From positions 1-64,000 of the forward strand of contig JANXYV010000154.1 in assembly GCA_025355875.1 (NCBI GenBank): a stretch of 64,000 bases of DNA, given 5' to 3'. How positions within the stretch are numbered: position 1 is the stretch's first letter; each line of letters starts with the position of its first letter. A program made the position numbers and the translations under genes. This DNA is from Prolixibacteraceae bacterium. GTDB taxonomy: Bacteria; Bacteroidota; Bacteroidia; Bacteroidales; Prolixibacteraceae. Shown one piece after another: positions 30,142 to 44,907 of the stretch. The notes beneath the pieces are model-generated. The model saw nothing but the letters and a program-made list of their open reading frames with translations, was not told the origin of the DNA and ran no database searches.

Positions 30142-32103
30142 TTATTTCATTTTTATTCGGACGACTGTCAGCGACATCGCCGGCGCTGAATAATCAAAAG
30201 ATTTACTGATTTTCACGATTGAGCTAGTTGGCACTATATTTTTTGTGTTGGCAAACGTGTTTTCGGCATCCATACTTCCGGTCAAAACAGTCTGTTCACC
30301 TTCTGCGGCGATTTTACCAAACCGACCCAGATTAACTTTCATGGGTTTGGCCGTTTCGTTGTAATTCACCAGTTTCAGGATAATGTCACCAGTTTTCGAG
30401 TCCTGAACACAGGAAGCAGCCAAGTTGATGTCCTTTTCGTCTTTGGAAATTACCTTGTCGAAATAATAATCGCCCCGGTTGGCCGAAAACATTTTTTGCA
30501 CAAAATAATTCGGCGTTGGACAAATATTCACATTATCGAAAAAGATCATGTCTATTTTCCATTGGGTGAAGTCTTTTTTGGCCAGTAAAGGTGCATAAGA
30601 TGCCATCCGAACCACGTCGCCGTTGCGTTCGAGCGAAGTCATGTAAGCGGCTTCGGCAATGGCATTTCGCAATTTATTTCCCCACGAGGCATATTCTCCA
30701 AGATAAACCTGAGTTGCATTTCGTTTATATGAATCGTACCGGTGCTGATTGGAAATGAACCATTCCGGGCTCGTATAATAATGTTCGTCTACAATAGGCA
30801 CCTTTTGCTCATCGGCAATTTTCCAGCCTTTGGTAAAATCTTCACCGTCGGGAGCCGGGCCAACTGTTCCTACCACGGTGATCTCCGGATGTTTGACTTT
30901 TACCGCATCAAAAATCATTTTGAAACGCTGTTCAAATTCAGGAGTCATTTTATCTTCATTTCCAATTCCAATGTATTGAAGATGAAAGGATTCAGGATGT
31001 CCTGCCGCCGCGCGTCTGGCACCCCATACTGAAGTTGCCGGGCCGTTGGCCCATTCAATCAAATCCAATACTTCCTGAATGTAGTCCTGCATTTCATCCA
31101 TCGGGAGCGCTTTTTGTCCGGTTCCGCCAATCTGCCAGGTTCCTCCTGAATTCTGACAACTCACCGCAGCCGGTAAAACCGGAAGCGGTTTTGCGCCAAT
31201 ATCTTCACAAAACTGAAAATATTCGAAATATCCCAGTCCTGAAGTTTGGTGATAGCCCCAGATGTTCCGCTGTTCTTTTCGTTGTTCGATGGGGCCAATG
31301 GTGTTTTCCCATCGGTACATGTTTCCAAGGCCATCACCGTGAACCAGACAACCTCCCGGAAACCGGATAAAAGCTGGTTTCATGTCAGCCAGCATTTGGG
31401 CAAGATCGGCACGCATCCCATTCGGACGATTCCTGAATGTTTTTTCAGGAAAGAGAGAAACCACATCGATTGCAAATTTTCCTTCGGTGGTGGCCAGAAT
31501 CACCAGACTGGCCGAGTCGCAACTCTGTGTTGGAATAAGTCTGGCCTGATGTTTTTTCCAGTCATTCGACGAAGTTGAGAGCTTACTTTCAGCAAGAATA
31601 TCACCTTTGGGGTTTTGTAAACGAATGTTGAATGAAATCGGTTCCTTACTAAGCTGACGGACAAACATCGAAAAGTTGTATGGATCGTTTGCCTTGACGA
31701 CCATTCCGTCGAATCCAGAGTTTTTTAATCCTACTCCGGAAGTGCCGACAAACTTAACTTCTCGGCCAACATGCTCCACATCCAGGACCAGGTAATGCGG
31801 ATTATTGGGATGAATCGGTTCAGCCGTTTCAACGCTTATTCTTCCGTATGAAAATCCCGGAGCAATGTATTCCCAATACGAATATGGATTCCATTCCCTG
31901 CACTCGGTCGGGTTGTATTCGAATGAACGGTTTTGCACCAACTCGGCATACAACCCGCCGTCGGCAGAATAGTTGATATCCTCGAAAAACAATCCAAACA
32001 AATCGGGGCCGATTTTTTTGCCGCCTTTTGCTGGTTGAGCTTTCGTTACGACAGATAGAAACAGCAATAATCCAAGTATCAGGATTGATTTTATGGTTTT
32101 CAT
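30142..32103 (-). CDS. GH51-like alpha-L-arabinofuranosidase
   Basis: GPDLFGLFFEDINYSADGGLYAELVQNRSFEY; FIRFPGGCLVHGDGL; IGIGNEDKM. Start at MKTIKSIL. Confidence 0.9.
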   Translation of the reverse strand: MKTIKSILILGLLLFLSVVTKAQPAKGGKKIGPDLFGLFFEDINYSADGGLYAELVQNRSFEYNPTECREWNPYSYWEYIAPGFSYGRISVETAEPIHPNNPHYLVLDVEHVGREVKFVGTSGVGLKNSGFDGMVVKANDPYNFSMFVRQLSKEPISFNIRLQNPKGDILAESKLSTSSNDWKKHQARLIPTQSCDSASLVILATTEGKFAIDVVSLFPEKTFRNRPNGMRADLAQMLADMKPAFIRFPGGCLVHGDGLGNMYRWENTIGPIEQRKEQRNIWGYHQTSGLGYFEYFQFCEDIGAKPLPVLPAAVSCQNSGGTWQIGGTGQKALPMDEMQDYIQEVLDLIEWANGPATSVWGARRAAAGHPESFHLQYIGIGNEDKMTPEFEQRFKMIFDAVKVKHPEITVVGTVGPAPDGEDFTKGWKIADEQKVPIVDEHYYTSPEWFISNQHRYDSYKRNATQVYLGEYASWGNKLRNAIAEAAYMTSLERNGDVVRMASYAPLLAKKDFTQWKIDMIFFDNVNICPTPNYFVQKMFSANRGDYYFDKVISKDEKDINLAASCVQDSKTGDIILKLVNYNETAKPMKVNLGRFGKIAAEGEQTVLTGSMDAENTFANTKNIVPTSSIVKISKSFDYSAPAMSLTVVRIKMK

Positions 32104-32117
32104 TCTAAATTGTTTTC

Positions 32118-34517
32118 TCATTTATTCCTGACCAATCTGAGGTAATAAACCGCTCCTGCAGTGCTTCCCGGCGAAGCCTGAAATTTAACCCTGATGTGAT
32201 CTTTTCCCTGAATCATTTGGTTTGGAATGGCATATTCCAGATCCTGAAAATTGGATTGACTCCATCTTCCCGTATTATTCTCTGTCAGTAGCTTTTGGTC
32301 GTCAATGTAAATATCAAATTTCCGGTCACCCCATTCGGCACCCCAATAGCGGATGAGCAAGCTTAATTTGGTTTCTGACTTTGTAGCCAGATCGTAACTG
32401 AAATAACCTCCATCGCGCGCTTCACGAAAGAACTCATTCAAATTGTTGCCTTTATTTGATTTTTCAAGCAGCATCGCATGGTCGGTTTCAGGTTGTTGCT
32501 CGCCGGTGGCGACCTGATCAATGGTGCGTTTCTCAAGAGCCAATTTCTCCTTTTCGATGTTTGCCAACGAATCGGTATAGGCTTTGTAACCTGAATTTGA
32601 AAGGGCTAGCCAGTACATCATATATCGGGCATCATGGATTTTATAAAATGGCTCCAGGGTAAGTTCTACAGGATTTTCCATTTTGACATTGAGCCTGAAG
32701 TTTAAAGGCTTGTCCTTCACCGGAACCAACTTATCTGCAATCGTTTCAATGTTGTCGTCAATCAGGATAGGCGCTTTGTCAACCGGCAAATATTCTCCGC
32801 CGGCATATTGTCCCCAACGTCCATCGTCGGCAATCAGGCCTTTCAAATCTTCAGTACCGGTTTTTGCACCCAGCAAAACCGGGCCATGCATGATGGCAAT
32901 GTATTCAGGAACATTGGGCAAATGCTCAATGGAATTGTGCATCGGCAGCGCGATCTGAACCACGTCACCTTTTTTCCATTTTCGTTCGATGCATAAATAA
33001 GATGAAGGAAGTGTAGAATAAGCAACATCTTTCCCATTTACCGAAATTTTTAATGCGCCTTGGCTTACCCATGCCGGATAACGAATCAGCAATTTGAAGT
33101 TTGCAGCGCCTTCAGTGACAGTCAGTTTTGTTTGCTCCTCTTCAGGGAAACTGGTTTCCTGTTTAATTTTCACTCCTTTTTTCTTCCAATTGAGTTCCGA
33201 AGCAATAAAAAGATTCAGGAACAACGAATCGTTTGAATGGGTATAGATGAACTGGTTGTATTTGCCGTGATTTTCCATACCAGTGCCCACACAACACCAC
33301 ATGGCTTCGTTTGGAGCCGAGTATACCCGGTAATGACGCGGCCGAGCCGGAGTGAAATAAACATATCCTCCATGTTCCGGATGCTGTGAGGAAAGTATGT
33401 GATTCAGTATGGTACGTTCGTAATAATCAGCATACTTGGCCGACGGATGAACCCGAAACAGGTCTTCGGTCAGCTTAAGCATGTTGTACGAATTGCAGGA
33501 TTCAGGACCATCGTTGACGTTGATAAAATCGATGCAGGATTCTTTGCTCGGGAAATGTTCCCGTCGGCTGTTTCCTCCAAATGCCAGCGAACGGTTGGTG
33601 GTGACTGTTTCCCAGAAAAAACTGCCGGCTTTGCCGTATTTTGAATCATGACCAAGTTCGGCAATCCGCTCAAACCCAATAAACTTAGGGATCTGGGTAT
33701 TGGCGTGTTTGTTATCCAGGTTGTCAATTCCCTGCGACAATGGTTCGAGAAACACTTTGTGCGAATACCGTTTTGCGCCTGTCAGGTATTTTTCATTGCC
33801 GGTAATTTGGTAAGCATCAGCGAGTACTTCGTCCATTCCGCCGTGTTCGTTTCCGAGCATTTCTTCCATTTGAGCATCACTCAAACCTGAAGTAATTGCA
33901 ATTGCCCAATCGCAAAAATGGAGGAAAATTTGTTTGGCATCGGCATTTCCGGTATACAACCAGGCATCCCGAAGTCCGGCAAACATTTTGTGGATATTGT
34001 AATAGGGCGCCCAGTATTTCCATATTACAGCTACTTCTCCGGCCTTAATCTTCGGCCACAAACCTGCGCTGTTTGGAATTCCTCCGACATACCCAACACC
34101 CCAACCAGGATATTTCAGTGCATTAGCTTCCTGACAGGCTTTTAGCTCCGCAATCATGTGATCCATGCGCTTTTTACATTCCGCATTACCAGTAGCTGCA
34201 TAATTCATGGCCATTGCCGACAGGTAATGACCGCCCACATGACCATCGAGACCGTCCCAGTTGGGATAACATTTTGCCTTTTCGGGCAAGCCAGCTTCTT
34301 TGCGATAAGGCGCCAGCAAACGGTCAACATCGTATTTCAGGAGAACCTCAATATTCAGGTCACGGGCATGTTTGAACGGACCATCGAGCAGTTTTACATC
34401 ACCCAAAGGAAATTCGTTGGGATACAGTTTATCCTGAGATTGAACCTTGCCTGCCAAAAGCAAAAAGCCAATGAATGCACTGATTTTCAATAGTTTTATT
34501 TTACTTTTCCGCGTCAT
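32118..34517 (-). CDS. GH127/GH146-family beta-L-arabinofuranosidase
   Basis: PLGDVKLLDGPFKHARDLN, YPNWDGLDGHVGGHYLSA, PESCNSYNMLKLTEDLF, MWCCVGTGMENHGKY; C-terminal beta-sandwich. Confidence 0.92.
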   Translation of the reverse strand: MTRKSKIKLLKISAFIGFLLLAGKVQSQDKLYPNEFPLGDVKLLDGPFKHARDLNIEVLLKYDVDRLLAPYRKEAGLPEKAKCYPNWDGLDGHVGGHYLSAMAMNYAATGNAECKKRMDHMIAELKACQEANALKYPGWGVGYVGGIPNSAGLWPKIKAGEVAVIWKYWAPYYNIHKMFAGLRDAWLYTGNADAKQIFLHFCDWAIAITSGLSDAQMEEMLGNEHGGMDEVLADAYQITGNEKYLTGAKRYSHKVFLEPLSQGIDNLDNKHANTQIPKFIGFERIAELGHDSKYGKAGSFFWETVTTNRSLAFGGNSRREHFPSKESCIDFINVNDGPESCNSYNMLKLTEDLFRVHPSAKYADYYERTILNHILSSQHPEHGGYVYFTPARPRHYRVYSAPNEAMWCCVGTGMENHGKYNQFIYTHSNDSLFLNLFIASELNWKKKGVKIKQETSFPEEEQTKLTVTEGAANFKLLIRYPAWVSQGALKISVNGKDVAYSTLPSSYLCIERKWKKGDVVQIALPMHNSIEHLPNVPEYIAIMHGPVLLGAKTGTEDLKGLIADDGRWGQYAGGEYLPVDKAPILIDDNIETIADKLVPVKDKPLNFRLNVKMENPVELTLEPFYKIHDARYMMYWLALSNSGYKAYTDSLANIEKEKLALEKRTIDQVATGEQQPETDHAMLLEKSNKGNNLNEFFREARDGGYFSYDLATKSETKLSLLIRYWGAEWGDRKFDIYIDDQKLLTENNTGRWSQSNFQDLEYAIPNQMIQGKDHIRVKFQASPGSTAGAVYYLRLVRNK

Positions 34518-34600
34518 TTTATACTATGAGATTAATATCTGAAACCCTGTCTTTGGAAGTCTAAACAATCATTCAACCGGTTAATATAGTTACCTTTTAT

Positions 34601-36388
34601 TTAATCTAAAGGTTTAGCATCATTTGCCGAAGTTGCGTACAGCCCAAGCAAACACCCTGTAAAGCCACCTGCCACATCGGTTGAAAGAATATCACCGGAA
34701 ACAGTGCCGCCTAAATTCAAAAAGTCGGTTCCGTTGGTTGAATAACTAAACTGGTAATCGTCGCCTTTTGCTGATACCTGTAAACGAACGGGTTTCGAAA
34801 TATCAATTTTTGTGCTTGCCAGAATTGTTGAAGTTACCTCCCTGCTTCTGAACTTTCCCTGGGTTCGTTCGAGCAGGAGATAATAGTCGCCTCCTTTTTT
34901 AGTGATTCCAAAAACATAATTAAACCGCTCACTTTGCAAAGCCACTATTCCGGCCAAATCTTTTTCAGATTCGGGTTTGTAGTCCATTGTTACCGTATAC
35001 GAAAAACTGTTGTGCATCTGCCTGTAGAACAGCGTCGATGTTGGGGCAACCTGTTTGATATTTGCTTCAAACGGTTTTATCTGCAATCCATTTTTTGATG
35101 TTGAAATAAACTCTTCGCGCGGACCTCTTAATCCAATCCAGCGGTAACCGGGTTTTCCGGAAGTAAAATCGTCAGAAAAAGTAAAGTTACCATTCGGAAA
35201 GAACCCATTTTGACCTGCTTGGTTTTCAGTAACTCCTACAGGCATTTTCAGTTTTGGTTCCAACGGAATGAGTCCGTTTTCAAAAACAGGGAACTCCCCA
35301 GACCAATCGACAGGCAATATAAAGGTTTCGCGACCAGTATTCACCCTGTTTTTTTCGTTTGGACGTACGGCAAGGAATACCCCGTAATACTTTTTATTGT
35401 CGGGCCCCAGAACCAAATCGGCATGCCCGGCCCAATCCACTTTATTGGCGCGGTCTTTTGCAAAATAGCGTTGTGTTAAAATCGGGTTGTTGGGAGCCGG
35501 TTTATAAGGACCTTTCGGATTATCGCTTACAAAAATCACTTCGCTGTGCCAGCCACCGGTACCACCTTCGGCGCACATCAGGTAATATTTCCCGTTTTTT
35601 TTATAAATGTGAGGCGCTTCAATCCAGATTGGCTTTTTCGAAAGGTCAACACCGCCGTCAACAATTATTTTATCTGTTCCCGGAATGATTTTGTCGGTTT
35701 CTACATCATATTCCCAGATTTTGATTACCCGGTGTCCGTTATAAAGTTCCTTGCCTTTATCGGGCGCATCGTTGTGAATGATATAAGCCTTCCCGTTATC
35801 ATCGAAGAAAAGAGAAGGGTCTATCCCGTTAAAATCCAGCTTTATCGGGTCGCTCCAGCCTTTAATCGGGTCTTTGGTTTTTACCACAATATTTCCAAAA
35901 CCTCCTGAAAATTCGGTGGTAATCATGTAAAAAGTATCGTTATTTTTGTTGTACAGAATCTGCGGGGCATATATACCGGCGCTAATTCCGCAATCGGTTA
36001 CCTTTAACTGCGAAACACGGTCGAGCACATGCCCAATTTGCCTCCAGTTTACCAGATCTTTTGATTGAAAAATCGGAACACCCGGGAACATGGCAAAAGT
36101 TGAGCATACCAAATAAAAATCGTCACCTTTTCGGGTAATACTCGGGTCGGGGTAACACCCCTGCAAAATCGGGTTATAAAACTCATCCGTCTTTAACGGA
36201 TTATCGGTATAAATCTTATCGTTGCCCTGATAAACAAAATTGGAGAACACAGGCGAATTGGAAGTCATCTTTGCCTTTGCCTTTGTCTTATTCTGACCGC
36301 TTGTTCCGGTGACGGAGATCAGAGACATAAAAACAGACAATAAAATTACGGCTTGACTTTTAAGTGATTGGCATATTTTTTTTTTCAT
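34601..36388 (-). CDS. GH43 xylosidase/arabinofuranosidase with C-terminal beta-sandwich
   Basis: YNPILQGCYPDPSITRKGDDFYLVCSTFAMFPGVPIFQSKDLVNWRQIGHVL; FNGIDPSLFFDDNGKAYIIH. Confidence 0.94.
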   Translation of the reverse strand: MKKKICQSLKSQAVILLSVFMSLISVTGTSGQNKTKAKAKMTSNSPVFSNFVYQGNDKIYTDNPLKTDEFYNPILQGCYPDPSITRKGDDFYLVCSTFAMFPGVPIFQSKDLVNWRQIGHVLDRVSQLKVTDCGISAGIYAPQILYNKNNDTFYMITTEFSGGFGNIVVKTKDPIKGWSDPIKLDFNGIDPSLFFDDNGKAYIIHNDAPDKGKELYNGHRVIKIWEYDVETDKIIPGTDKIIVDGGVDLSKKPIWIEAPHIYKKNGKYYLMCAEGGTGGWHSEVIFVSDNPKGPYKPAPNNPILTQRYFAKDRANKVDWAGHADLVLGPDNKKYYGVFLAVRPNEKNRVNTGRETFILPVDWSGEFPVFENGLIPLEPKLKMPVGVTENQAGQNGFFPNGNFTFSDDFTSGKPGYRWIGLRGPREEFISTSKNGLQIKPFEANIKQVAPTSTLFYRQMHNSFSYTVTMDYKPESEKDLAGIVALQSERFNYVFGITKKGGDYYLLLERTQGKFRSREVTSTILASTKIDISKPVRLQVSAKGDDYQFSYSTNGTDFLNLGGTVSGDILSTDVAGGFTGCLLGLYATSANDAKPLD

Positions 36389-36426
36389 TCTGAACGATTT
36401 TATTTAAGCTATTATTTTGGACTGAC

Positions 36427-37290
<864 letters not shown>

Positions 37291-37357
37291 TTAAATGGAA
37301 TATGCAGAATATTTTATGTCGAAAGTAAAAATTTTCAGACTAATCAGATTTAAGTCT

Positions 37358-38488
<1,131 letters not shown>

Positions 38489-38573
38489 TTATTTACGATT
38501 TTAAAGATTTACGATTTACTATTACGATTGCAACACAAATTGTAAATAGTAAATGGATAAATAGTACATATTG

Positions 38574-40952
<2,379 letters not shown>

Positions 40953-40997
40953 TCAGATATTTAGATTAATTAGATTGACTATAACATTGATATATAA

Positions 40998-43900
40998 CTA
41001 TTTTAAGCCACTATTTTCAATATGAAAATAATCGAAAGCTACATCAAACGGGGTAGCCGGTTTAGTAGTATCCGAATTAAACCAGTAGGTACTTTTCATA
41101 TACTGTGTGATTATTCCATCGCAAACGATTAATCCGGCTTTGATATCTTTTAAGAGCATATCAGCAGTTCCCAGCTTTTCAAATTTGGTGCCGTCAGTTG
41201 ACCAGGATGCTGTGTATAGGCTTCCTTTTTTTTCCAGTTTGAGAACCAGTGAATTATTTCCTGTAATTTCATTTTTCAGGTTAAAGGAAGCCACCGACTT
41301 GGCAATGCCGTTTTCTTCCATCATCAGATCGATTGTACCAGGCTGAACACCTCTTTGTTGGGTTGTTTTTACAACGGCCCTGAACATCAGTTTGACGAAA
41401 TTTCCGTCGTTCTCATAGGCCACAATTCCTGAATTCTCTGGCTGAGATGGTGTTCTGGAGCAAACCAGTTTCGTTTCTATGGTCCAGTCGTTGTTCGCAC
41501 TTTGCAGCAACATATTTTTGGCATTATTGGTAGCCTCTGAGATGTCGCCAGTTTCACTCGTTATGGTGAGTGAACCATTATTCTTATTAAGACTATGTGT
41601 TGCCTGATTTTCACGCACCCATACCCATTGTTTACCTACAGAAGGATCATTGAATTCGTCGCTGACCGAAGCCGCATCAAAATTTAAATAATAGGTATTT
41701 TTCTCCAGCGTGATGTTGTCAATAAACTTAACCACAGCCGTTCCAGGAATGCCTTTTGCCTGTTCAATATCCACTGTTATTTCACTTCCTGTTGCAGAAG
41801 CTTTTACCACAGGTATTTTCGATGAGCTTTTCAAAAGATAACTGTAAGCTTTTATGTCTTTATTAAAGCCTGAAATGTTTTTGCCATCGACTGTAATTGA
41901 TTTTGGCGTGAGATCAGGCATCACTTTTAACGGATAACTGTTCGAAACAACAGTGCCATCAATGGTTACACTTGCAAAGATCATCGCAGCTCCAACTCCT
42001 GAAGCAGTTACTTTCCCGTTTGCATCGACCGAGGCAACCGAAGGATTGTTGCTTTTATAACTGACTTTCGCTTGTTTGATATCAAAAAAACTATCGTCGG
42101 TCATGGCCGCTGTAACGCTGGTTTGAACGGTATTTCCCGGTCTCAAAACTACACTGCCACACTCAGCGACAACGGTCTTTAATACCGGTTTATAAATTCC
42201 GCTCATATTGGCCTGTACCTGTCCTTTAATGTCTTTTGATGATGCACCGATTTCGAAAATGTATTTGCCCTGATCGAAGGAGATTCTTTTGCCTTTTGTG
42301 TCCCAGAACCAAAGGTCTGCACAATCAATGTCAATGGCAACGGTTTTGGTCTGTCCGGCAGCAATGGTCACCCGCTTGAACCCTTTCAAACGTTTGATCG
42401 GTCTTTCAAGAGATGCAGGGCTATCCGGCGTTTTTACATATACTTGAACGACTTCGTCTCCGTCAACCGATCCCGTATTTTTCACATCTGCCTGAAGGGT
42501 GATTTTATCATTCGGAGTAATGTCACTTTTGCTGATGCTGAAATTACCGTATTCGAATGTTGTGTAAGAAAGTCCGTAACCAAATTCATACGAAACATCT
42601 TTTTTGAAATACATGTAGGTCCGGCCATTTTTGCCCGATTCGCCCCTTAAAGTGTAATCGTTGAAATCAGGTAAATCTTTTATTGACTTATACCAAGTCA
42701 GACTTGTTTTTCCACCTGGGTTCACTTCACCAAATAATATTTTGGCTATCGCTGTTCCCTGCGCCTGCCCATTGTATCCGGTAAAGATAATTCCAGCCAC
42801 ATTCGGATTGTTTTTAATTTGCTCAATTTCAACCATTCCCATACCCTGAATAACGACAATGGTATTCGGATTTACGGCGGCAACTGCTTTAATCAACTCG
42901 TTCTGATTTCCCGGCAAGGTGATGGCAAACCGGTCAGATTCTTCTCTACCGGTGCTTTGATCGGTACCAACAAAAACAACGGCTACATCGGCTGAGGCTG
43001 CCATGTCCAATGTTTCTTTATCAGTAGCCTTAGCTTCAGGTTCGCGATAAACAAGTACAAGGGTTTGAGGCCCGGTTATACCCAATGTTTTAATTTTAAC
43101 CCGAACAATCCTGGGTCTTGCAAAACCCGGAAATCCACCTGCTTGCTGAATCGGTTCAATTCTTTCAGAAGCCAGGACATTACCTGTTGCAGAACCAATC
43201 CTAACTTCCAATATTCCGCCTTCTCCCGAAACACTCATGTTAAACCGAATGGAATCAACATCAGTGATATCAACATTTTGATACAATGTCCAGTCGCCAT
43301 TCTTAATTCCGCGAACAGAAGCCTGACCAAATCGGGCAGAAGTAATTAATCCGCTGGCAGAGGCATCGAATTTTGTTGCATCATAGGCCTTTAATACTTC
43401 GCCGTTGCGAACAGTTGAAAATCCGATCATGTTAAAGAAGTCGGTTTTCCGGTCGGTATTTCCACCTGATTTTGATACTACTTCGGTATTCAGATTATTC
43501 TGTTTAATGTAATTTTGAATTCCCGCAAGCGGTGAAATTCTTAATTTTTCTTCCACTTGACCTGAATAATCTCCCAATTCAACCTTATCAGCCTGAGGCC
43601 CCAACAGGGCAATCTTCTTAACTGATTTTAAATTGATCGGCAATGCCTTTTTTCCTGTTTGGACAACAGCGTCATTTTTCAACAGAACAAGTGTTTTGGT
43701 AGCTATTTCAATGGCAAGGTCGTTGTGCGACGGGTCGTTAATGATACTTGGCTTGATACCTGCATAAGGTACCATTTCTTTGGGATCAAATTCTCCCAAT
43801 CTCATTCGAATGGAAAAAATATTCACAAGCGCCTGATCGATCTCACCCTGAGACAGTAATCCTTGGGCCAGAGATTTTAAGGCGAAATTCTGGTAAACAC

Positions 43901-44834
43901 CACCACAATCCGTATCAACACCCGATTTTAGACCCATTGCTGTTGCTTCTTCATTGGTCTTGGCGTAATGATGCCCACGAATGATATCATCAATTGCACC
44001 GCAATCGCCAGTCACATAACCGTCCATTCCATAAGTCTTTCTGGCAATGGTATCTACAAGGAATTTACTGGCCGACATGGGCACATCATTTACGGCGCTG
44101 TAAGCGGTCATGATGGCCGGAAGTTTATCTTCCTTGATCAGGGTTCGGTATGGAAAAAGGTAAAATTCGCGCATGTCACGATCGTCCATGTTGGCGCTTC
44201 CGGAATGGCGGTTAAACTCTGTATTATTGGCAAAAAAGTGTTTACCACAAGGTACAGCTTTCAGGTAACGTATATCGTCACCCATTAATCCCCGGATAAA
44301 ACCACTTCCGATTTGCGATACCAGAAATGGATCTTCTCCGAAGGTTTCGGCAGTTCTTCCCCAGCGCGGGTCGCGGGTAGGTTCGATAACCGGGGACCAG
44401 AAAGTAAGGGTAAATATCAGGTCATGGTTAAAACCACGGGCCTCGTCAGCAATGACTGAAGTTTCGCGCTTAATCAATTCCGGATCCCATGTTGACCCGA
44501 CTGCAACACTGTTTGGAAATGAGGTTGCGGTCATCCCGCTGTTGTTGTTTCTCCCCATAACTCCATGCAGTGCTTCGCCCCAAACATCGTAATGGTTCAC
44601 TCCCAATCGCGGAATTGGCGGCATGGTATTTCCCAACTGGCTCTGTTTTTCTTCGGGCGTCATCCTCGAAACCAGGTCAGCGGCTCTTTCTTTAAAAGAG
44701 TATGCTGTGTTTAGATAAATTGGAACTACAGCACACTGTTCTTTATTATCGACAGGCTTTGATGCCATTAAAAATGAAAGAACAAGAAAACCTGATAATC
44801 CAATCATCGTATTCCTTAGAGATATTTTTTTCAT
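40998..44834 (-). CDS. Large multimodular GH3 (GH3 with CBM6-like insert, Big_2-like, GH43-C-like sandwich)
   Basis: SRMTPEEKQSQLG, DPRWGRTAETFGEDPFL, GYVTGDCGAIDD, YEFGYGLSYT; insert DGDWTLYQNVDI-like; Big_2-like VSYKSNNPSVASVDANGKVTASGVG; terminal VSDEFNDPSVGKQWVW..FDYFHIEN. Confidence 0.92.
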   Translation of the reverse strand: MKKISLRNTMIGLSGFLVLSFLMASKPVDNKEQCAVVPIYLNTAYSFKERAADLVSRMTPEEKQSQLGNTMPPIPRLGVNHYDVWGEALHGVMGRNNNSGMTATSFPNSVAVGSTWDPELIKRETSVIADEARGFNHDLIFTLTFWSPVIEPTRDPRWGRTAETFGEDPFLVSQIGSGFIRGLMGDDIRYLKAVPCGKHFFANNTEFNRHSGSANMDDRDMREFYLFPYRTLIKEDKLPAIMTAYSAVNDVPMSASKFLVDTIARKTYGMDGYVTGDCGAIDDIIRGHHYAKTNEEATAMGLKSGVDTDCGGVYQNFALKSLAQGLLSQGEIDQALVNIFSIRMRLGEFDPKEMVPYAGIKPSIINDPSHNDLAIEIATKTLVLLKNDAVVQTGKKALPINLKSVKKIALLGPQADKVELGDYSGQVEEKLRISPLAGIQNYIKQNNLNTEVVSKSGGNTDRKTDFFNMIGFSTVRNGEVLKAYDATKFDASASGLITSARFGQASVRGIKNGDWTLYQNVDITDVDSIRFNMSVSGEGGILEVRIGSATGNVLASERIEPIQQAGGFPGFARPRIVRVKIKTLGITGPQTLVLVYREPEAKATDKETLDMAASADVAVVFVGTDQSTGREESDRFAITLPGNQNELIKAVAAVNPNTIVVIQGMGMVEIEQIKNNPNVAGIIFTGYNGQAQGTAIAKILFGEVNPGGKTSLTWYKSIKDLPDFNDYTLRGESGKNGRTYMYFKKDVSYEFGYGLSYTTFEYGNFSISKSDITPNDKITLQADVKNTGSVDGDEVVQVYVKTPDSPASLERPIKRLKGFKRVTIAAGQTKTVAIDIDCADLWFWDTKGKRISFDQGKYIFEIGASSKDIKGQVQANMSGIYKPVLKTVVAECGSVVLRPGNTVQTSVTAAMTDDSFFDIKQAKVSYKSNNPSVASVDANGKVTASGVGAAMIFASVTIDGTVVSNSYPLKVMPDLTPKSITVDGKNISGFNKDIKAYSYLLKSSSKIPVVKASATGSEITVDIEQAKGIPGTAVVKFIDNITLEKNTYYLNFDAASVSDEFNDPSVGKQWVWVRENQATHSLNKNNGSLTITSETGDISEATNNAKNMLLQSANNDWTIETKLVCSRTPSQPENSGIVAYENDGNFVKLMFRAVVKTTQQRGVQPGTIDLMMEENGIAKSVASFNLKNEITGNNSLVLKLEKKGSLYTASWSTDGTKFEKLGTADMLLKDIKAGLIVCDGIITQYMKSTYWFNSDTTKPATPFDVAFDYFHIENSGLK

Positions 44835-44907
44835 TATTTTTCCTTTTTTTTCCTTTTCTAATCAATAACCGGTCAATGCATAAAGATGGCAATATAATTT
44901 CTGAGCA

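Noticed and set aside
40998-44834. Considered that the large GH3 was catalytically dead because GYVTGDCGA replaces the usual VSDCGA
   Set aside because: The nucleophile Asp is retained; only the preceding residue changes, so inactivation is not supported
44840-44875. T-rich tract near the large GH3 start considered as phase-variable homopolymer
   Set aside because: Mixed ttttcc runs rather than a long pure homopolymer; no frame consequence visible
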